Below, in pieces: positions 55,577 through 64,000 of a stretch of 64,000 nucleotides of DNA. Source of the DNA: a bacterium (lineage in GTDB: Bacteria > UBP15 > UBA6099 > JAJRTR01); NCBI GenBank assembly GCA_024278215.1, contig JAJRTR010000111.1, positions 59,483 through 123,482 of the forward strand. Direction: 5' to 3'. The stretch's first letter is position 1. Each line of letters starts with the position of its first letter. The translations under genes were made by a program, and so were the position numbers. The notes beneath the pieces were generated by a model. The model was not told the origin of the DNA. It worked only from the letters and a program-made list of their open reading frames with translations, and searched no databases.

Positions 55577-55592
55577 TGTGACTGGTGTCACA
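55577..55592 (+). promoter_or_regulatory. CRP/FNR-type palindrome before the flippase operon
   Basis: TGTGACTGGTGTCACA, an exact TGTGA-N6-TCACA. It shares TGTGA-N4-TGTCACA with the site at 19403-19418. It lies 150 nt before the flippase start and 151 bp would place it as an upstream activator or operator site. Confidence 0.6.
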
Positions 55593-55649
55593 GACAGGTG
55601 AAAACTAATAATGTAGAATTTACCCGCAATTTATTGTGACCACGGAGTT

Positions 55650-55668
55650 CGGGACAGGAGATGTCCCG
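55650..55668 (+). other. Leader hairpin of the flippase operon
   Basis: CGGGACA (55650-55656) and TGTCCCG (55662-55668) form a perfect stem over a GGAGA loop, 75 nt before the start codon. It would sequester a GGAG. No known riboswitch was recognised. Confidence 0.4.
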
Positions 55669-55742
55669 CCGGATGACGAAGAAGGACACAGCCTGAAGCG
55701 CCGGGCAGCTATAGCAACAGAACAACTGGAAATTACTTAATA

Positions 55743-57302
55743 GTGAACCAACCGGGTAATACATCCTCGAACAGCGGCTGCGCGGGCGCGTCACCGCAGA
55801 ATAAACATATCGCTCTAAAAGTGCGTAAATCGCCGGCAAGCTTCGCTAAAAGCGTGATGGCCCTTGGCGGCGCGGCGATAATATCGCAGGGGCTCGGCAT
55901 TGTTTCGATACCGATTATTTCCAGACTGTATCTTCCGGAAGCGGCGGGCTATGCGGCGCTTTTCGCCTCGATCATAGCGCCGATACAACTGCTCGCCACG
56001 CTCAGATATGAGGCTACAATCGTGCTTCCCAACGAAGATGAAGATGCGGCGAATATTTTTGTTTTGTGCATCTTCAATGTCTTGCTGGTAACGGCAATCA
56101 GCGCACTTGCGACCCTGATAGGCGGCGACTATATCCTGTCGCGATTCAGAGACGGCGAGTATCTTATCAGATTCAAATGGTTGTTTCCGGCGGCGATATT
56201 TCTCGCCGGTATCCTGCAACCGCTCAGGTACTGGAACACACGCAAGAATACATTCTCGAGGCTAGGCGCGATGAGGGTCGTCACATCGGTAGTAAAAGCT
56301 GGAAGCCTGATCGGAGGCGGCGCGGTGGGCTATACGTCCGGCGGCGCGATGATCATTTTCAAGCTCACGAGCACTCTGGCTTCTCCAGCCCTTTTGTTCG
56401 CCGGTTTGTGCCGCAGAGACCTGGGATTCATTATCAGGAATTACCACCCGAAAAAAGTGTGGTTCTGGGCAAGGAGATATAAAAGATTTCCTCTCATAGA
56501 TACATGGACTACGCTTCTAAATTCGACTTCCCTGCAAATAGGAGTACTTTTTCTCGCCTACTTTTACGGAGCGCATGAAACGGGCTTGTATTCATTCTGC
56601 CTGGGTGTGTTGCAACTACCGGCCAACCTTGTGGGCGCCGCCGTGTCGCAGGTGGTTTTCCGGAAACTCGCCGCCACTCATGCCGCAGGTGAAGACATCG
56701 CGCCGCTGCTCGAAAAAATATTCAAACTCCTGTCTACAATCGGTCTTCTGCCCTTCTGCATGATCGTACTCATCGGCCCTTCACTCTTCGCCGTGGCACT
56801 CGGTCCCGAATGGGTCGAGTCCGGCATCTACGCGAGAATGCTTGCGCCATGGTTGCTCATCAACTTCATCTATGTGCCTCTTGCAAATATCTTTTATGTC
56901 CTGGAAAAACAGGTGGAAGACCTGGTATTCAGTGTTATACTGCTGAGTGTCAGGGCCGGAGTGCTCTATTACGGGGTAACTCACTTCAGTGACGCTAAAT
57001 TGACGATTATGGGTTTCGGTATCGCCAATCTATCAGTTTACATGGGCGTCACCTTTTACCTTTTACGCATAACCGGCGTGTCGATCTCCAGAATAATCAT
57101 TCATAGTTTAAAAGACCTGATGCTTGTGATCCCGATACTCGCCGCGACTGCTCTTTGCAAATATATATTCAATCTTTCGGGCTACACTCTGTTCACTGTC
57201 GCTGCCATACTGTCGCTTCCCTATGTTTATGTTGCAGTGAAGAACACCGGCGCCCTGCGCAGATTGAAGATAAATGGGAATAACGGTATAAATGGGAAGT
57301 GA
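55743..57302 (+). CDS. Wzx-type polysaccharide flippase (MOP superfamily)
   Basis: A 519-residue membrane protein with about 12 to 14 helices. The N-terminus is hydrophilic for 30 residues, then FAKSVMALGGAAIISQGLGIVSIPIISRLYLPEAAGYAALF (in part), the usual Wzx start. It flips undecaprenyl-linked repeat units to the periplasm. The start is GTG at 55743, with GGAAA about 12 nt upstream; no ATG precedes the first helix. It heads the operon hisH2-hisF2-wbpG-glycosyltransferases. It is distinct from MurJ at 37216, which is a separate paralogue. Confidence 0.88.
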   Translation: MNQPGNTSSNSGCAGASPQNKHIALKVRKSPASFAKSVMALGGAAIISQGLGIVSIPIISRLYLPEAAGYAALFASIIAPIQLLATLRYEATIVLPNEDEDAANIFVLCIFNVLLVTAISALATLIGGDYILSRFRDGEYLIRFKWLFPAAIFLAGILQPLRYWNTRKNTFSRLGAMRVVTSVVKAGSLIGGGAVGYTSGGAMIIFKLTSTLASPALLFAGLCRRDLGFIIRNYHPKKVWFWARRYKRFPLIDTWTTLLNSTSLQIGVLFLAYFYGAHETGLYSFCLGVLQLPANLVGAAVSQVVFRKLAATHAAGEDIAPLLEKIFKLLSTIGLLPFCMIVLIGPSLFAVALGPEWVESGIYARMLAPWLLINFIYVPLANIFYVLEKQVEDLVFSVILLSVRAGVLYYGVTHFSDAKLTIMGFGIANLSVYMGVTFYLLRITGVSISRIIIHSLKDLMLVIPILAATALCKYIFNLSGYTLFTVAAILSLPYVYVAVKNTGALRRLKINGNNGINGK

Positions 57303-57368
57303 AGACACATCCGACGCGTATCATCGTTCCCGGTGTCTGCTCCGGGTCCGCAGGAGAGTTGAAATACT

Positions 57369-57986
57369 ATGATAGCAGTTATTGATTACGGCATGTGCAA
57401 CACAGGCTCGATCCTGAACATGCTCAAAAAAGTGGGTGCCGGGGCGGTCGCGACCTCACAGGTATCGGATATTGAGAAAGCAGACAAGCTGATACTTCCG
57501 GGAGTGGGCGCTTTCGACAAGGCGATGAAATCGCTCGACAGGGCGGGCATTATCCCGGCCATGGAAAAAAGAGTGATCGAAGACAGAATTCCTTTGCTCG
57601 GGATATGTCTCGGGATGCAGATTCTCGCCAGAGGCAGCGAAGAAGGTACACGCGCGGGACTCGGCTGGCTCGAGGCCGATGTGAGGAAATTCAACTTTCC
57701 TCACAACGACAATCGACTGAAGATTCCTCACATGGGCTGGAACCGCATCGAGATAAAAAAAGAAAGCAACCTTCTCGAAGGCATCGACGATAACCCAAGG
57801 TTCTATTTCGTACATTCTTATCACATTGTCTGCGACGAACCGCGCGACATTCTCGCCGAAACGCACCACGGCTACTACTTCACTTCCGCCGTACAGCACG
57901 AGAACATCATGGGCACTCAGTTCCATCCGGAAAAGAGCCACCGTTTCGGACTTTCCGTTTTCAAAAACTTCTTGGAGCGATTCTGA
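57369..57986 (+). CDS. hisH: HisH-type glutaminase (HisH2) of a sugar amidotransferase
   Basis: A class I glutamine amidotransferase of 205 residues. The nucleophile is Cys80 in GICLGMQ and the triad His/Glu in QFHPEKS; PGVGAFDKAM is the HisH oxyanion region. It releases ammonia from glutamine. Although related to histidine biosynthesis HisH, its neighbours hisF2 and wbpG indicate a role in amidinating a nucleotide sugar, as in the WbpG-HisH2-HisF2 set of Pseudomonas aeruginosa O5. Confidence 0.92.
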   Translation: MIAVIDYGMCNTGSILNMLKKVGAGAVATSQVSDIEKADKLILPGVGAFDKAMKSLDRAGIIPAMEKRVIEDRIPLLGICLGMQILARGSEEGTRAGLGWLEADVRKFNFPHNDNRLKIPHMGWNRIEIKKESNLLEGIDDNPRFYFVHSYHIVCDEPRDILAETHHGYYFTSAVQHENIMGTQFHPEKSHRFGLSVFKNFLERF

Positions 57987-57989
57987 AAT

Positions 57990-58751
57990 ATGCTCAGATC
58001 AAGAGTCATCCCCTGCCTGCTCCTCAAGAACCGGGGGCTGGTGAAGACAATTAAATTCAAGAACCCGACTTATGTTGGCGATCCGATAAACGCGATCAGG
58101 GTTTTCAATGAAAAAGAAGTGGACGAACTCATCTTCCTGGACATCGAAGCGTCTGCGCGGAACAAAAAACCCGGACTCGACCTGATAGACGACATCGCAA
58201 GCGAATGTTTCATGCCGTTCTGCTACGGCGGCGGTATCGACTCGATAGTGGACATAAGAAAGATATTCGGGCTCGGCGCGGAAAAAGTTTCTATAAACAC
58301 AACTGCGATAAATGAACCTTCTTTTGTGAGAGAGGCGGCAGACGAATTCGGTTCACAGAGCATCGTGGTGGCGATGGACGTAAAGGAGACTTTCCTGAAA
58401 AAACGCAAAGTCTATGTCCACGCAACCCGGAAAGCCATCCCGAAGGACCCGGTGGAATACGCGGTCGAGATGCAGAAGATGGGCGCGGGCGAACTGCTGG
58501 TGAATTCCGTCGACAGAGACGGAACGATGCGGGGATACGACATCGAGTTGCTGAAGAGAATCACAAGCGCGGTCGACATCCCCGTGATCGCCTGCGGCGG
58601 TGCGGGAACGATCGAACATCTTGTAGTGGCGATCAGGGAGGGCGGCGCTTCGGCGGTGGCGGCGGGCAGCATGTTTGTTTTCTACGGAAAGCACCGGGCG
58701 GTTCTGATAAATTATCCGCCTTATGAAAAACTGATCGGGGCGGGTTTGTGA
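57990..58751 (+). CDS. hisF: HisF-type ammonia-channel paralogue (HisF2), catalytic Asp11 missing
   Basis: A 253-residue TIM barrel of the HisF family. The second catalytic Asp is kept (VVAMDVK, Asp130), and PFCYGGGIDS and CGGAGTIEHLVVA phosphate loops are present. The first catalytic Asp (position 11 in ACLDVK of histidine enzymes) is Leu here (PCLLLKN). IGP cyclisation is therefore unlikely, but the barrel could still dock HisH and channel ammonia. This is typical of HisF2 paralogues that feed WbpG-type amidotransferases. It starts three bases past the hisH stop. Confidence 0.92.
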   Translation: MLRSRVIPCLLLKNRGLVKTIKFKNPTYVGDPINAIRVFNEKEVDELIFLDIEASARNKKPGLDLIDDIASECFMPFCYGGGIDSIVDIRKIFGLGAEKVSINTTAINEPSFVREAADEFGSQSIVVAMDVKETFLKKRKVYVHATRKAIPKDPVEYAVEMQKMGAGELLVNSVDRDGTMRGYDIELLKRITSAVDIPVIACGGAGTIEHLVVAIREGGASAVAAGSMFVFYGKHRAVLINYPPYEKLIGAGL

Positions 58752-58876
58752 TTTTTACCGCCGCAAGTGATTTTGGGTTAAATACCGCTTATAATATCTG
58801 CTGGTATATTACGCGGGCGGACACGGGCGGTTCGAGACGGATGCAGCCCGCAAACAAGTAGACGAAAGGCCGGAAG

Positions 58877-60028
58877 ATGCTGGACGTACAAGCTCTCAGG
58901 CAGGCCCGGGAACAGGAAAAGTCGTATCGGATATGCACAAGGTGCATAATGGACACGACCGCGCGCGACATCACATTCGACGAAGACGGGGTATGCAACT
59001 ACTGCAAGTATTACGAATTTCTGGCCGACAATTTTCTTTTCACGGGCGAAGACGGCGAAAGGCGTATCCGGGGAATTGCCGCGCGGATAAAGGAAGACGG
59101 CAGGAACAGGGAATACGACTGTGTGATGGGACTCAGCGGCGGGGTGGACAGCACATTCGCCGCATGGCACACTGCCCGGCTTGGCCTGCGGCCTATCATT
59201 ATTCACCTCGACAACGGCTGGAATACTCAGATTTCCATCAACAACATCGAGAACATCGCCAGAAACCTCGGCCTCCAGCTTTTTACCTATGTCATCGACT
59301 GGGAGGAGTTCAAGGAACTACAGGTGTCGTTCCTGAAAGCATCGGTTGTAGACATCGAGATGCTGACGGACCATGCGATAATCGCAGTCCTCTACCGCAC
59401 TGCCATCAGGAACAAAGTCAACTACATCATCTCCGGCAGCAACATCGTCACGGAAGGCATTATGGCCAACGGCTGGGTGCACAGCAAGAGCGACCTGGTC
59501 AATATAAAGGACATCCAGAAAAAGTACGGTTCGAAAAAAATAAGAAGTTTCCCCACGCTCGGCCTGTACCATAAGCTTTACTATCAACACGTGAAAAAGA
59601 TACAGACGGTGAAACCGCTCAACCATGTTCCCTATGTCAAAAGCGAGGCGAAAGAAACGATAATGAAAGAACTCGGCTGGCAGGATTACGGCGGGAAACA
59701 TTTCGAGTCGATCTTCACACGTTTCTACCAGGCCTACATCCTGCCGGTGAAGTTCAATGTCGACAAACGCAAAGCGCATCTGTCGTCGTTGATAATGTCC
59801 GGCCAGATCGACCGCGAAGCTGCTTTGAAAGAAATGGAAAAACCGATCTACGAGTCCAGGGAAGCGCTCGAGAGCGACATCGAGTATGTGCTGAAAAAGC
59901 TCGGGCTGTCGCGCCTCGAGTTCGAGGATATTATGAAAGAGAAGCCCCGCAGCCATTACGATTTCCGCACGGACAAGACAACTATCGACAAGATAAAACA
60001 AGTTTACAGGATTATCCGGCGAAAATGA
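58877..60028 (+). CDS. WbpG-type N-acetyl sugar amidotransferase
   Basis: A 383-residue PP-loop ATPase. The N-terminal zinc-binding cysteines CTRCIMDTT and CNYCKYYEF precede the PP-loop GLSGGVDSTFAAW (about 79-91). With HisH2 and HisF2 it uses ATP and ammonia to turn an N-acetyl group of a UDP-sugar into an acetamidino group, as in P. aeruginosa O-antigen synthesis. The fusion enzyme at 53593 makes the matching diacetamido sugar, so the locus is chemically coherent. A start at ATG 58877 lies after a weak GGAAG. The 125-base gap to hisF is non-coding. Confidence 0.9.
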   Translation: MLDVQALRQAREQEKSYRICTRCIMDTTARDITFDEDGVCNYCKYYEFLADNFLFTGEDGERRIRGIAARIKEDGRNREYDCVMGLSGGVDSTFAAWHTARLGLRPIIIHLDNGWNTQISINNIENIARNLGLQLFTYVIDWEEFKELQVSFLKASVVDIEMLTDHAIIAVLYRTAIRNKVNYIISGSNIVTEGIMANGWVHSKSDLVNIKDIQKKYGSKKIRSFPTLGLYHKLYYQHVKKIQTVKPLNHVPYVKSEAKETIMKELGWQDYGGKHFESIFTRFYQAYILPVKFNVDKRKAHLSSLIMSGQIDREAALKEMEKPIYESREALESDIEYVLKKLGLSRLEFEDIMKEKPRSHYDFRTDKTTIDKIKQVYRIIRRK

Positions 60029-60151
60029 CAACCCCATGCAGGTGCGAAGCGATGAATCTGATCGTTTCGTTCCGGGGTTCCGACCCGCAACACACGGACT
60101 GAATGTTCTGCGTTCACCATAAAACGACTCGAGTGTTTTTTATTGAAACCA

Positions 60152-61411
60152 ATGGCGGATTCCATCTACAACAACTCGAAAAAGAATGTGCTGATGATAA
60201 CATCGGGATACCCGCCGCTGGCGGCGCCTGCGAGCAAGCGCACGGCCTGCCTAGCGAAGTTCCTTCCCGAGTTCGGGTGGTGCCCCATCGTTGTGCACCA
60301 GGATAGGGGCGTCGAGGAAAAATGCTACGGCATCGACCCGGACTTCGTCGAGAATATTCCCGCCGAAGTGCTTTCTTTACCCGTGCGGACAGCCACGCAC
60401 CGCCGCTGGTCCGCGCCTTTTATGTACGACATCTTCCTGCGTTATTTCCGACCGCACGCAGGCCCGGTTTCATTTATGAAAAATGGGCGCGCGACGCTCG
60501 ATCATGTGTTCGCCGAACACAGAATTGATGTGATCTGGGCGACATTTCCGCTCTCCTTCACGCATGGACTCGCCTCGTGGGCGGCGCGCAGGTGGCGGCT
60601 GCCCTGGGTCGCGGACTGCCGCGACATCATCGGCCAGAGGCCCTCGACCCGCTTTGTCGACAATGCCGTGATACCTCTGCATATCAAATATGAAGACGCT
60701 CTCCTTCGCGACGCGGACGCCGTCGTCACTGTCTCTGAAGAACTGGGTGGCATCCTGAAAAAGAGACACGGCGTCGACGCGCATATCATTCCGAACGGTT
60801 TTGATCCCGACGATCTCGCCGGAGAAGAACCGCCGCCGCTAGATCGTTTCAGGATTGTCTACACGGGCCATGTCGCGCCCGGCCACACGGGCTTCAACCC
60901 GCTGCTGGATGCTGTCGGCGAACTCGACCGCGAAGGCGTCATTAACCCCGGAGACATCGCGATTGATTTTTTTGGCCGCGGAAACGAGTCTCGCCTGAAA
61001 GAGATGTTCGCCGGGCATCAATACGAGCGTCTCGTGCGGATTCACGATGCTGTGCCGTGGAGAGAATGCCGCGCCGCCCAGAGACATGCCGCCGTGCTGC
61101 TGCAAGCCGCTTATGCCGGTCGAACCGGAATCATCACGAGCAAGATATTTGAATACTTCGCCGCCCGAAGACCGATACTGGCAGTGCCGCGCGACGGCGA
61201 TTGTGTCGACCGTATGCTCGAGCAAACCGGCGCGGGCTTCAGTTGCTCGACACCCGCCGAGATCGCACCCCTGCTGCGCGGGTGGTATAATGAATGGAAA
61301 GAGACCGGCACTGTGAGATGTCCTGGAAACAGGGAGGCCATCCTGAAATTCTCCCGCAGGCGGCAGGCGAAGGACCTTGCCCGGATTATGGACAGGCTGC
61401 TCGATGACTGA
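60152..61411 (+). CDS. GT4-family glycosyltransferase
   Basis: A 419-residue GT-B fold enzyme. N-terminal Rossmann start NVLMITSGYPPLAAPASKR. The C-terminal half has VTVSEELGGILKKR, PNGFD, IVYTGHVAPG, IFEYFAARRPILAVP and GAGFSCSTPAEIAPLL. GT4 enzymes transfer sugars from nucleotide donors with retention. ATG 60152 is taken, since the TTG at 60143 adds three residues only; ATG 60194 is also possible. It is followed by waaL with an 8-base overlap. Confidence 0.86.
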   Translation: MADSIYNNSKKNVLMITSGYPPLAAPASKRTACLAKFLPEFGWCPIVVHQDRGVEEKCYGIDPDFVENIPAEVLSLPVRTATHRRWSAPFMYDIFLRYFRPHAGPVSFMKNGRATLDHVFAEHRIDVIWATFPLSFTHGLASWAARRWRLPWVADCRDIIGQRPSTRFVDNAVIPLHIKYEDALLRDADAVVTVSEELGGILKKRHGVDAHIIPNGFDPDDLAGEEPPPLDRFRIVYTGHVAPGHTGFNPLLDAVGELDREGVINPGDIAIDFFGRGNESRLKEMFAGHQYERLVRIHDAVPWRECRAAQRHAAVLLQAAYAGRTGIITSKIFEYFAARRPILAVPRDGDCVDRMLEQTGAGFSCSTPAEIAPLLRGWYNEWKETGTVRCPGNREAILKFSRRRQAKDLARIMDRLLDD

Positions 61412-62810
61412 ACAACAGGCAAACAATAATAATTACAATCCGTTTGTTACGATCACCATCGTGATTATGAGTCTGGTTATGGCACTTAATCTTCTGCCGA
61501 ATTTAGTGGCCGCACTTGTGACTTTTATCGGCTTGGGGCTTCTGCTCGCGACGAAACAAATCAATCCGCCGTCGGCAATTGCCGCCCTGGTACTTTTCGG
61601 CGAACCCTTCTTCCATCTTTTCAAAGGTGCGCTCGGGCTTCGCATCGCTTTCATTTTTATCCTGCTCACAATTGTAATTATTTTCGTAATATTGAGATAT
61701 AAAAGGAATCCGGAATCATACTTTAATCAACCTGCCGTTCCGATATTTCTTGCCGGCATGGCATTCCTCTATGTTCTGATTATTCACGGCCCGCTGCTTG
61801 GCAAGATGACAGACAGGAACATTTTCTTTATGCAATTGTTTGTTATCTATTGTACATATTACACAGCGGCCGGGATAATGGTATCGAGAAGCAGGGTCGA
61901 ACTCAAAGACCTGCTCATTCCCGCCCTACTTCTGTACTGTTGTGTTTTTCCGCTGATCAATGTTCCGATTTACCAGATCGCACATTCGTCGGGTAACGAA
62001 CGCTTCGGTTTGAGATCGGTTGAAACATTCGGAACAATCGGCAACGCGAGACAGTCGGGACTTCTGCTCGTGCTTATTTTTTACGTTTTCATGACAACCG
62101 ATAATAAATGGCGTATCTTTTTACCGACACTGTTTGCAGCGGGCCTTGCCGCTCCCGTGCTGTGGTTCTCTTTTACCAGGCAGGCGATGATAACGGTGTT
62201 CATTCTCGTCTTGCTGACAGGCATTATGACAGTGTTCAGGAAAGATATCGCCAGGGGATTTATGAAAAAATCTTTTGCGGTAATCGTCACGGTTGTGGTG
62301 CTGGGGTCGGCGATCGGCTGGGTGGCATGGTCCACAAAGAATGAGAAGCAGGCGCGTGTGTCGGCGAAAAACATACTCGGCGGCGAAAATATGGCGGGCA
62401 GACCCGAGGTCTGGGAGAGGTCCTGGCACTACATCCAGCGGCGCCCCATATCGGGCTACGGGCTCGGCGGCTACTTCGAGCTCGGACTCGGCGAATGGCC
62501 CCACAACTGGTTTCTCGAAGTATGGCTGGAACACGGCATCATCGGGCTGTCCCTTTTTATTCTCGGCACATTTCTGCTCCTGCGTCCTTTTTTCATAAAA
62601 TCCAATCCCTGGCTCATTAGCTGGTCATTGCTTGGCCTGTACTGGCTCATCGTCATCCAGTTCAGTTCCAACATTCCGCAGAATTCACTCATTTTCTTTT
62701 TTATTACCACTGCAACCGTAACAAGCGCGTCTTATCTGACCGTAAGCGATAGAAAAGAAATACGTCGCCGCAGATTGCAGAAGATGAAGGCCGAAAAGCA
62801 ACCGGCATGA
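61404..62810 (+). CDS. waaL: O-antigen ligase/polymerase (WaaL/Wzy family)
   Basis: A 468-residue protein with about 11 to 12 membrane helices. The large periplasmic loop and Wzy_C signature are clear: GRPEVWERSWHYIQRRPISGYGLGGY (in part), then PHNWFLEVWLEHGIIGLSLF. The conserved Arg and His-like residues of this family lie in that loop. It either ligates a glycan to lipid A-core or polymerises repeat units; sequence alone cannot decide, and Wzz is not seen nearby. The start overlaps the upstream glycosyltransferase by 8 bases. Confidence 0.85.
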   Translation: MTEQQANNNNYNPFVTITIVIMSLVMALNLLPNLVAALVTFIGLGLLLATKQINPPSAIAALVLFGEPFFHLFKGALGLRIAFIFILLTIVIIFVILRYKRNPESYFNQPAVPIFLAGMAFLYVLIIHGPLLGKMTDRNIFFMQLFVIYCTYYTAAGIMVSRSRVELKDLLIPALLLYCCVFPLINVPIYQIAHSSGNERFGLRSVETFGTIGNARQSGLLLVLIFYVFMTTDNKWRIFLPTLFAAGLAAPVLWFSFTRQAMITVFILVLLTGIMTVFRKDIARGFMKKSFAVIVTVVVLGSAIGWVAWSTKNEKQARVSAKNILGGENMAGRPEVWERSWHYIQRRPISGYGLGGYFELGLGEWPHNWFLEVWLEHGIIGLSLFILGTFLLLRPFFIKSNPWLISWSLLGLYWLIVIQFSSNIPQNSLIFFFITTATVTSASYLTVSDRKEIRRRRLQKMKAEKQPA

Positions 62811-62823
62811 CGACTGGACAACT

Positions 62824-63924
62824 ATGAAAGTATTACTCTGGACAACGATTCCTTCACGCTATATGCGCCACTTCGTCGGTGCGGTTCGTAAAACGGGTGT
62901 CGATATTCTTGTGTGCTACTATGAGAAAATGGGAGAAGAGCGAAAAGCCCTGGGCTGGGATGACATACGGGAGTTGCCGGACGGCGAACAGTTTGTCGAT
63001 AAGCAACTCGCCGCGGCTCTCGGCGCTGTGCCCGACTGGAGGGAGCGAGTGCACATTGTTCCCGGTTGCGGCGACCGTTTCCTGCGGCGGCTGGCTGTGA
63101 AACTTTCGCTGAACAGCGTGCCATGGGTACACTGGTCCGAACCGTCGCATCCGGGGCTGCGCTGGTGGCTGTCACTGCCTCGAAAGAGATGGTACGGCGG
63201 TCTGATAAACCGCTATGCGCTCGGCGCGCTCGGTATCGGCACAAAGGCGCTCGATGATTTCCGGCGCTGGGGAGTGAAGCCACAACGCATGGCTTTCCTG
63301 CCATACTCCTGCAACGGCGGCAACAGGCGCGTCGAACCCGACGAGCAGTGCAGCGATTTCGCAGGAAAAGGGCGCGCCTTTATCTTCATAGGGAAACTTT
63401 GCCGACGAAAAGCCGTCGATATGCTTCTGTACGCTTTCGCCGCTGCCGCAAAGAACGCGAAGGAATGGAAACTTTTGCTTGTCGGCAACGACGATTCGAA
63501 CGGAGCATACAGCGCGCTCGCGCGGCGGCTTGGCGTCGATGACCGTGTTCTTTTCAGGGGGCCTGTGCCCGCCGAAGATATTTTCTACGCAATAAACGCC
63601 GCCGATGTTCTCGTGCTCCCAAGCAGGTTCGACGGCTGGGGGGTCGTCGTTAACGAGTGCGTTTCGATGGGGCTCGGCGTTATCGCTTCCGACTCGGTCG
63701 GCGCTTCCCATCACCTTGTCGACCACTGCGTGAACGGTTTCCGGTTCGCAGCGGGCAACCCCGGCGCTCTGACCCGTGCGATGTCAGCATATTGCGCCGC
63801 GCCCGAACTCGCCGACCTGCACGGTATGAATTCGATCCGTATATTCGAAAGCTTTACACCGGAAATTACGGCACGCCGCTTTGTCGAGATCATACGGTCC
63901 TGGGAGTCGATGCCCACCGACTGA
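62824..63924 (+). CDS. GT4-family glycosyltransferase
   Basis: A 366-residue GT-B enzyme. C-terminal donor-site motifs are FIFIGKLCRRKAVDMLLYAF, LLLVGND, VLFRGPVPAEDIFYAINAADVLVLPSRFDGWGVVVNE (in part) and GLGVIASDSVGASHHLV. The E-x7-E pattern spans GVVVNECVSMG. It is the third transferase-type gene of the locus. Starts 13 bases past waaL. Its sugar donor is unknown. Confidence 0.87.
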   Translation: MKVLLWTTIPSRYMRHFVGAVRKTGVDILVCYYEKMGEERKALGWDDIRELPDGEQFVDKQLAAALGAVPDWRERVHIVPGCGDRFLRRLAVKLSLNSVPWVHWSEPSHPGLRWWLSLPRKRWYGGLINRYALGALGIGTKALDDFRRWGVKPQRMAFLPYSCNGGNRRVEPDEQCSDFAGKGRAFIFIGKLCRRKAVDMLLYAFAAAAKNAKEWKLLLVGNDDSNGAYSALARRLGVDDRVLFRGPVPAEDIFYAINAADVLVLPSRFDGWGVVVNECVSMGLGVIASDSVGASHHLVDHCVNGFRFAAGNPGALTRAMSAYCAAPELADLHGMNSIRIFESFTPEITARRFVEIIRSWESMPTD

Positions 63925-63930
63925 TTTTGT

Positions 63931-64000
63931 GAGCCGGCCAGGTCCGTTTTCGCGCCGACAACGCAGCTATGGACAATAGCAACCGACCACAGCAGAATCA
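63931..64000 (+). repeat. Leader-associated structured repeat, copy F (cut by the window end)
   Basis: From 63949 the sequence GCCGACAACGCAGCTATGGACAATAG and onward matches copy A almost base for base to the last base (quoted in part). The left arm is GAGCCGGCC (63931). It is in plus orientation after the last glycosyltransferase, so the next gene outside the window should be its target. Confidence 0.65.

Noticed and set aside
57369..58751. HisH-HisF as part of histidine biosynthesis
   Set aside because: HisF lacks Asp11, no other his gene is adjacent, and wbpG and a flippase flank the pair.

Overview
The window (about 55% G+C by eye) looks like chromosome of an uncultured diderm bacterium. 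LpxC (lipid A), an outer-membrane beta-barrel protein, a lipoprotein, a Wzx/WaaL polysaccharide locus and MurJ point to a Gram-negative envelope. The NuoB-C-D triple fusion, an AcsE-like methyltransferase, a membrane-anchored YvcK, ThrC-MoaD-NIL and WbpB-WbpD fusions are the kind of combination met in deep-branching candidate phyla (Omnitrophota/Hydrogenedentes/Abyssubacteria-like lineages). I cannot fix the phylum from sequence alone. There is no prophage, CRISPR array or intact insertion sequence.

Layout. 0-15 kb is a plus-strand cofactor and central-carbon block: end of a PfkB-like kinase, ribE, rapZ-yvcK, gap, pgk, folK, panB-panC-panD, nadA-nadX-nadC, coaX and lpxC. nadX carries an in-frame TAA. 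14.8-19.1 kb holds a TTG-start nitroreductase (minus), a threonine synthase-like enzyme with a MoaD/ThiS sulfur carrier and a NIL protein, and a zinc alcohol dehydrogenase. 19.7-30.9 kb is a row of five large exported proteins (Ig-rich secreted protein, outer-membrane barrel, two FecR-domain proteins, a lipoprotein) behind a leader with CRP/FNR-type palindromes. This is the most likely novel system in the window.

30.9-40.3 kb is minus-strand: metallophosphoesterase, a duplicated alpha/beta hydrolase, hemW, lepA, murJ and a membrane M28 peptidase. 40.4-41.05 kb is a hicBA toxin-antitoxin cassette between 23-bp direct repeats. Then come a GH133 debranching enzyme, AcsE-like methyltransferase, two tandem MscS channels (minus), eno, and a three-gene Nuo operon (nuoBCD, nuoG, nuoI) ending in a strong terminator. 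Next are tRNA-Gln(CTG) and tRNA-Glu(CTC) behind a perfect sigma-70 promoter. 53.6-63.9 kb is a polysaccharide locus: WbpB-WbpD fusion, Wzx flippase, HisH2-HisF2-WbpG amidotransferase set, two GT4 glycosyltransferases and an O-antigen ligase. It should build and export a glycan with an acetamidino-type sugar.

A dispersed structured repeat is the other notable feature. Six copies (five complete, one cut by the window end) occur. The five whose neighbour can be seen all lie in the 5' leader of a gene, in the same relative orientation, 32-78 nt before the start codon (yvcK, folK, nitroreductase, fecR, murJ). The ends of the element covary between copies.
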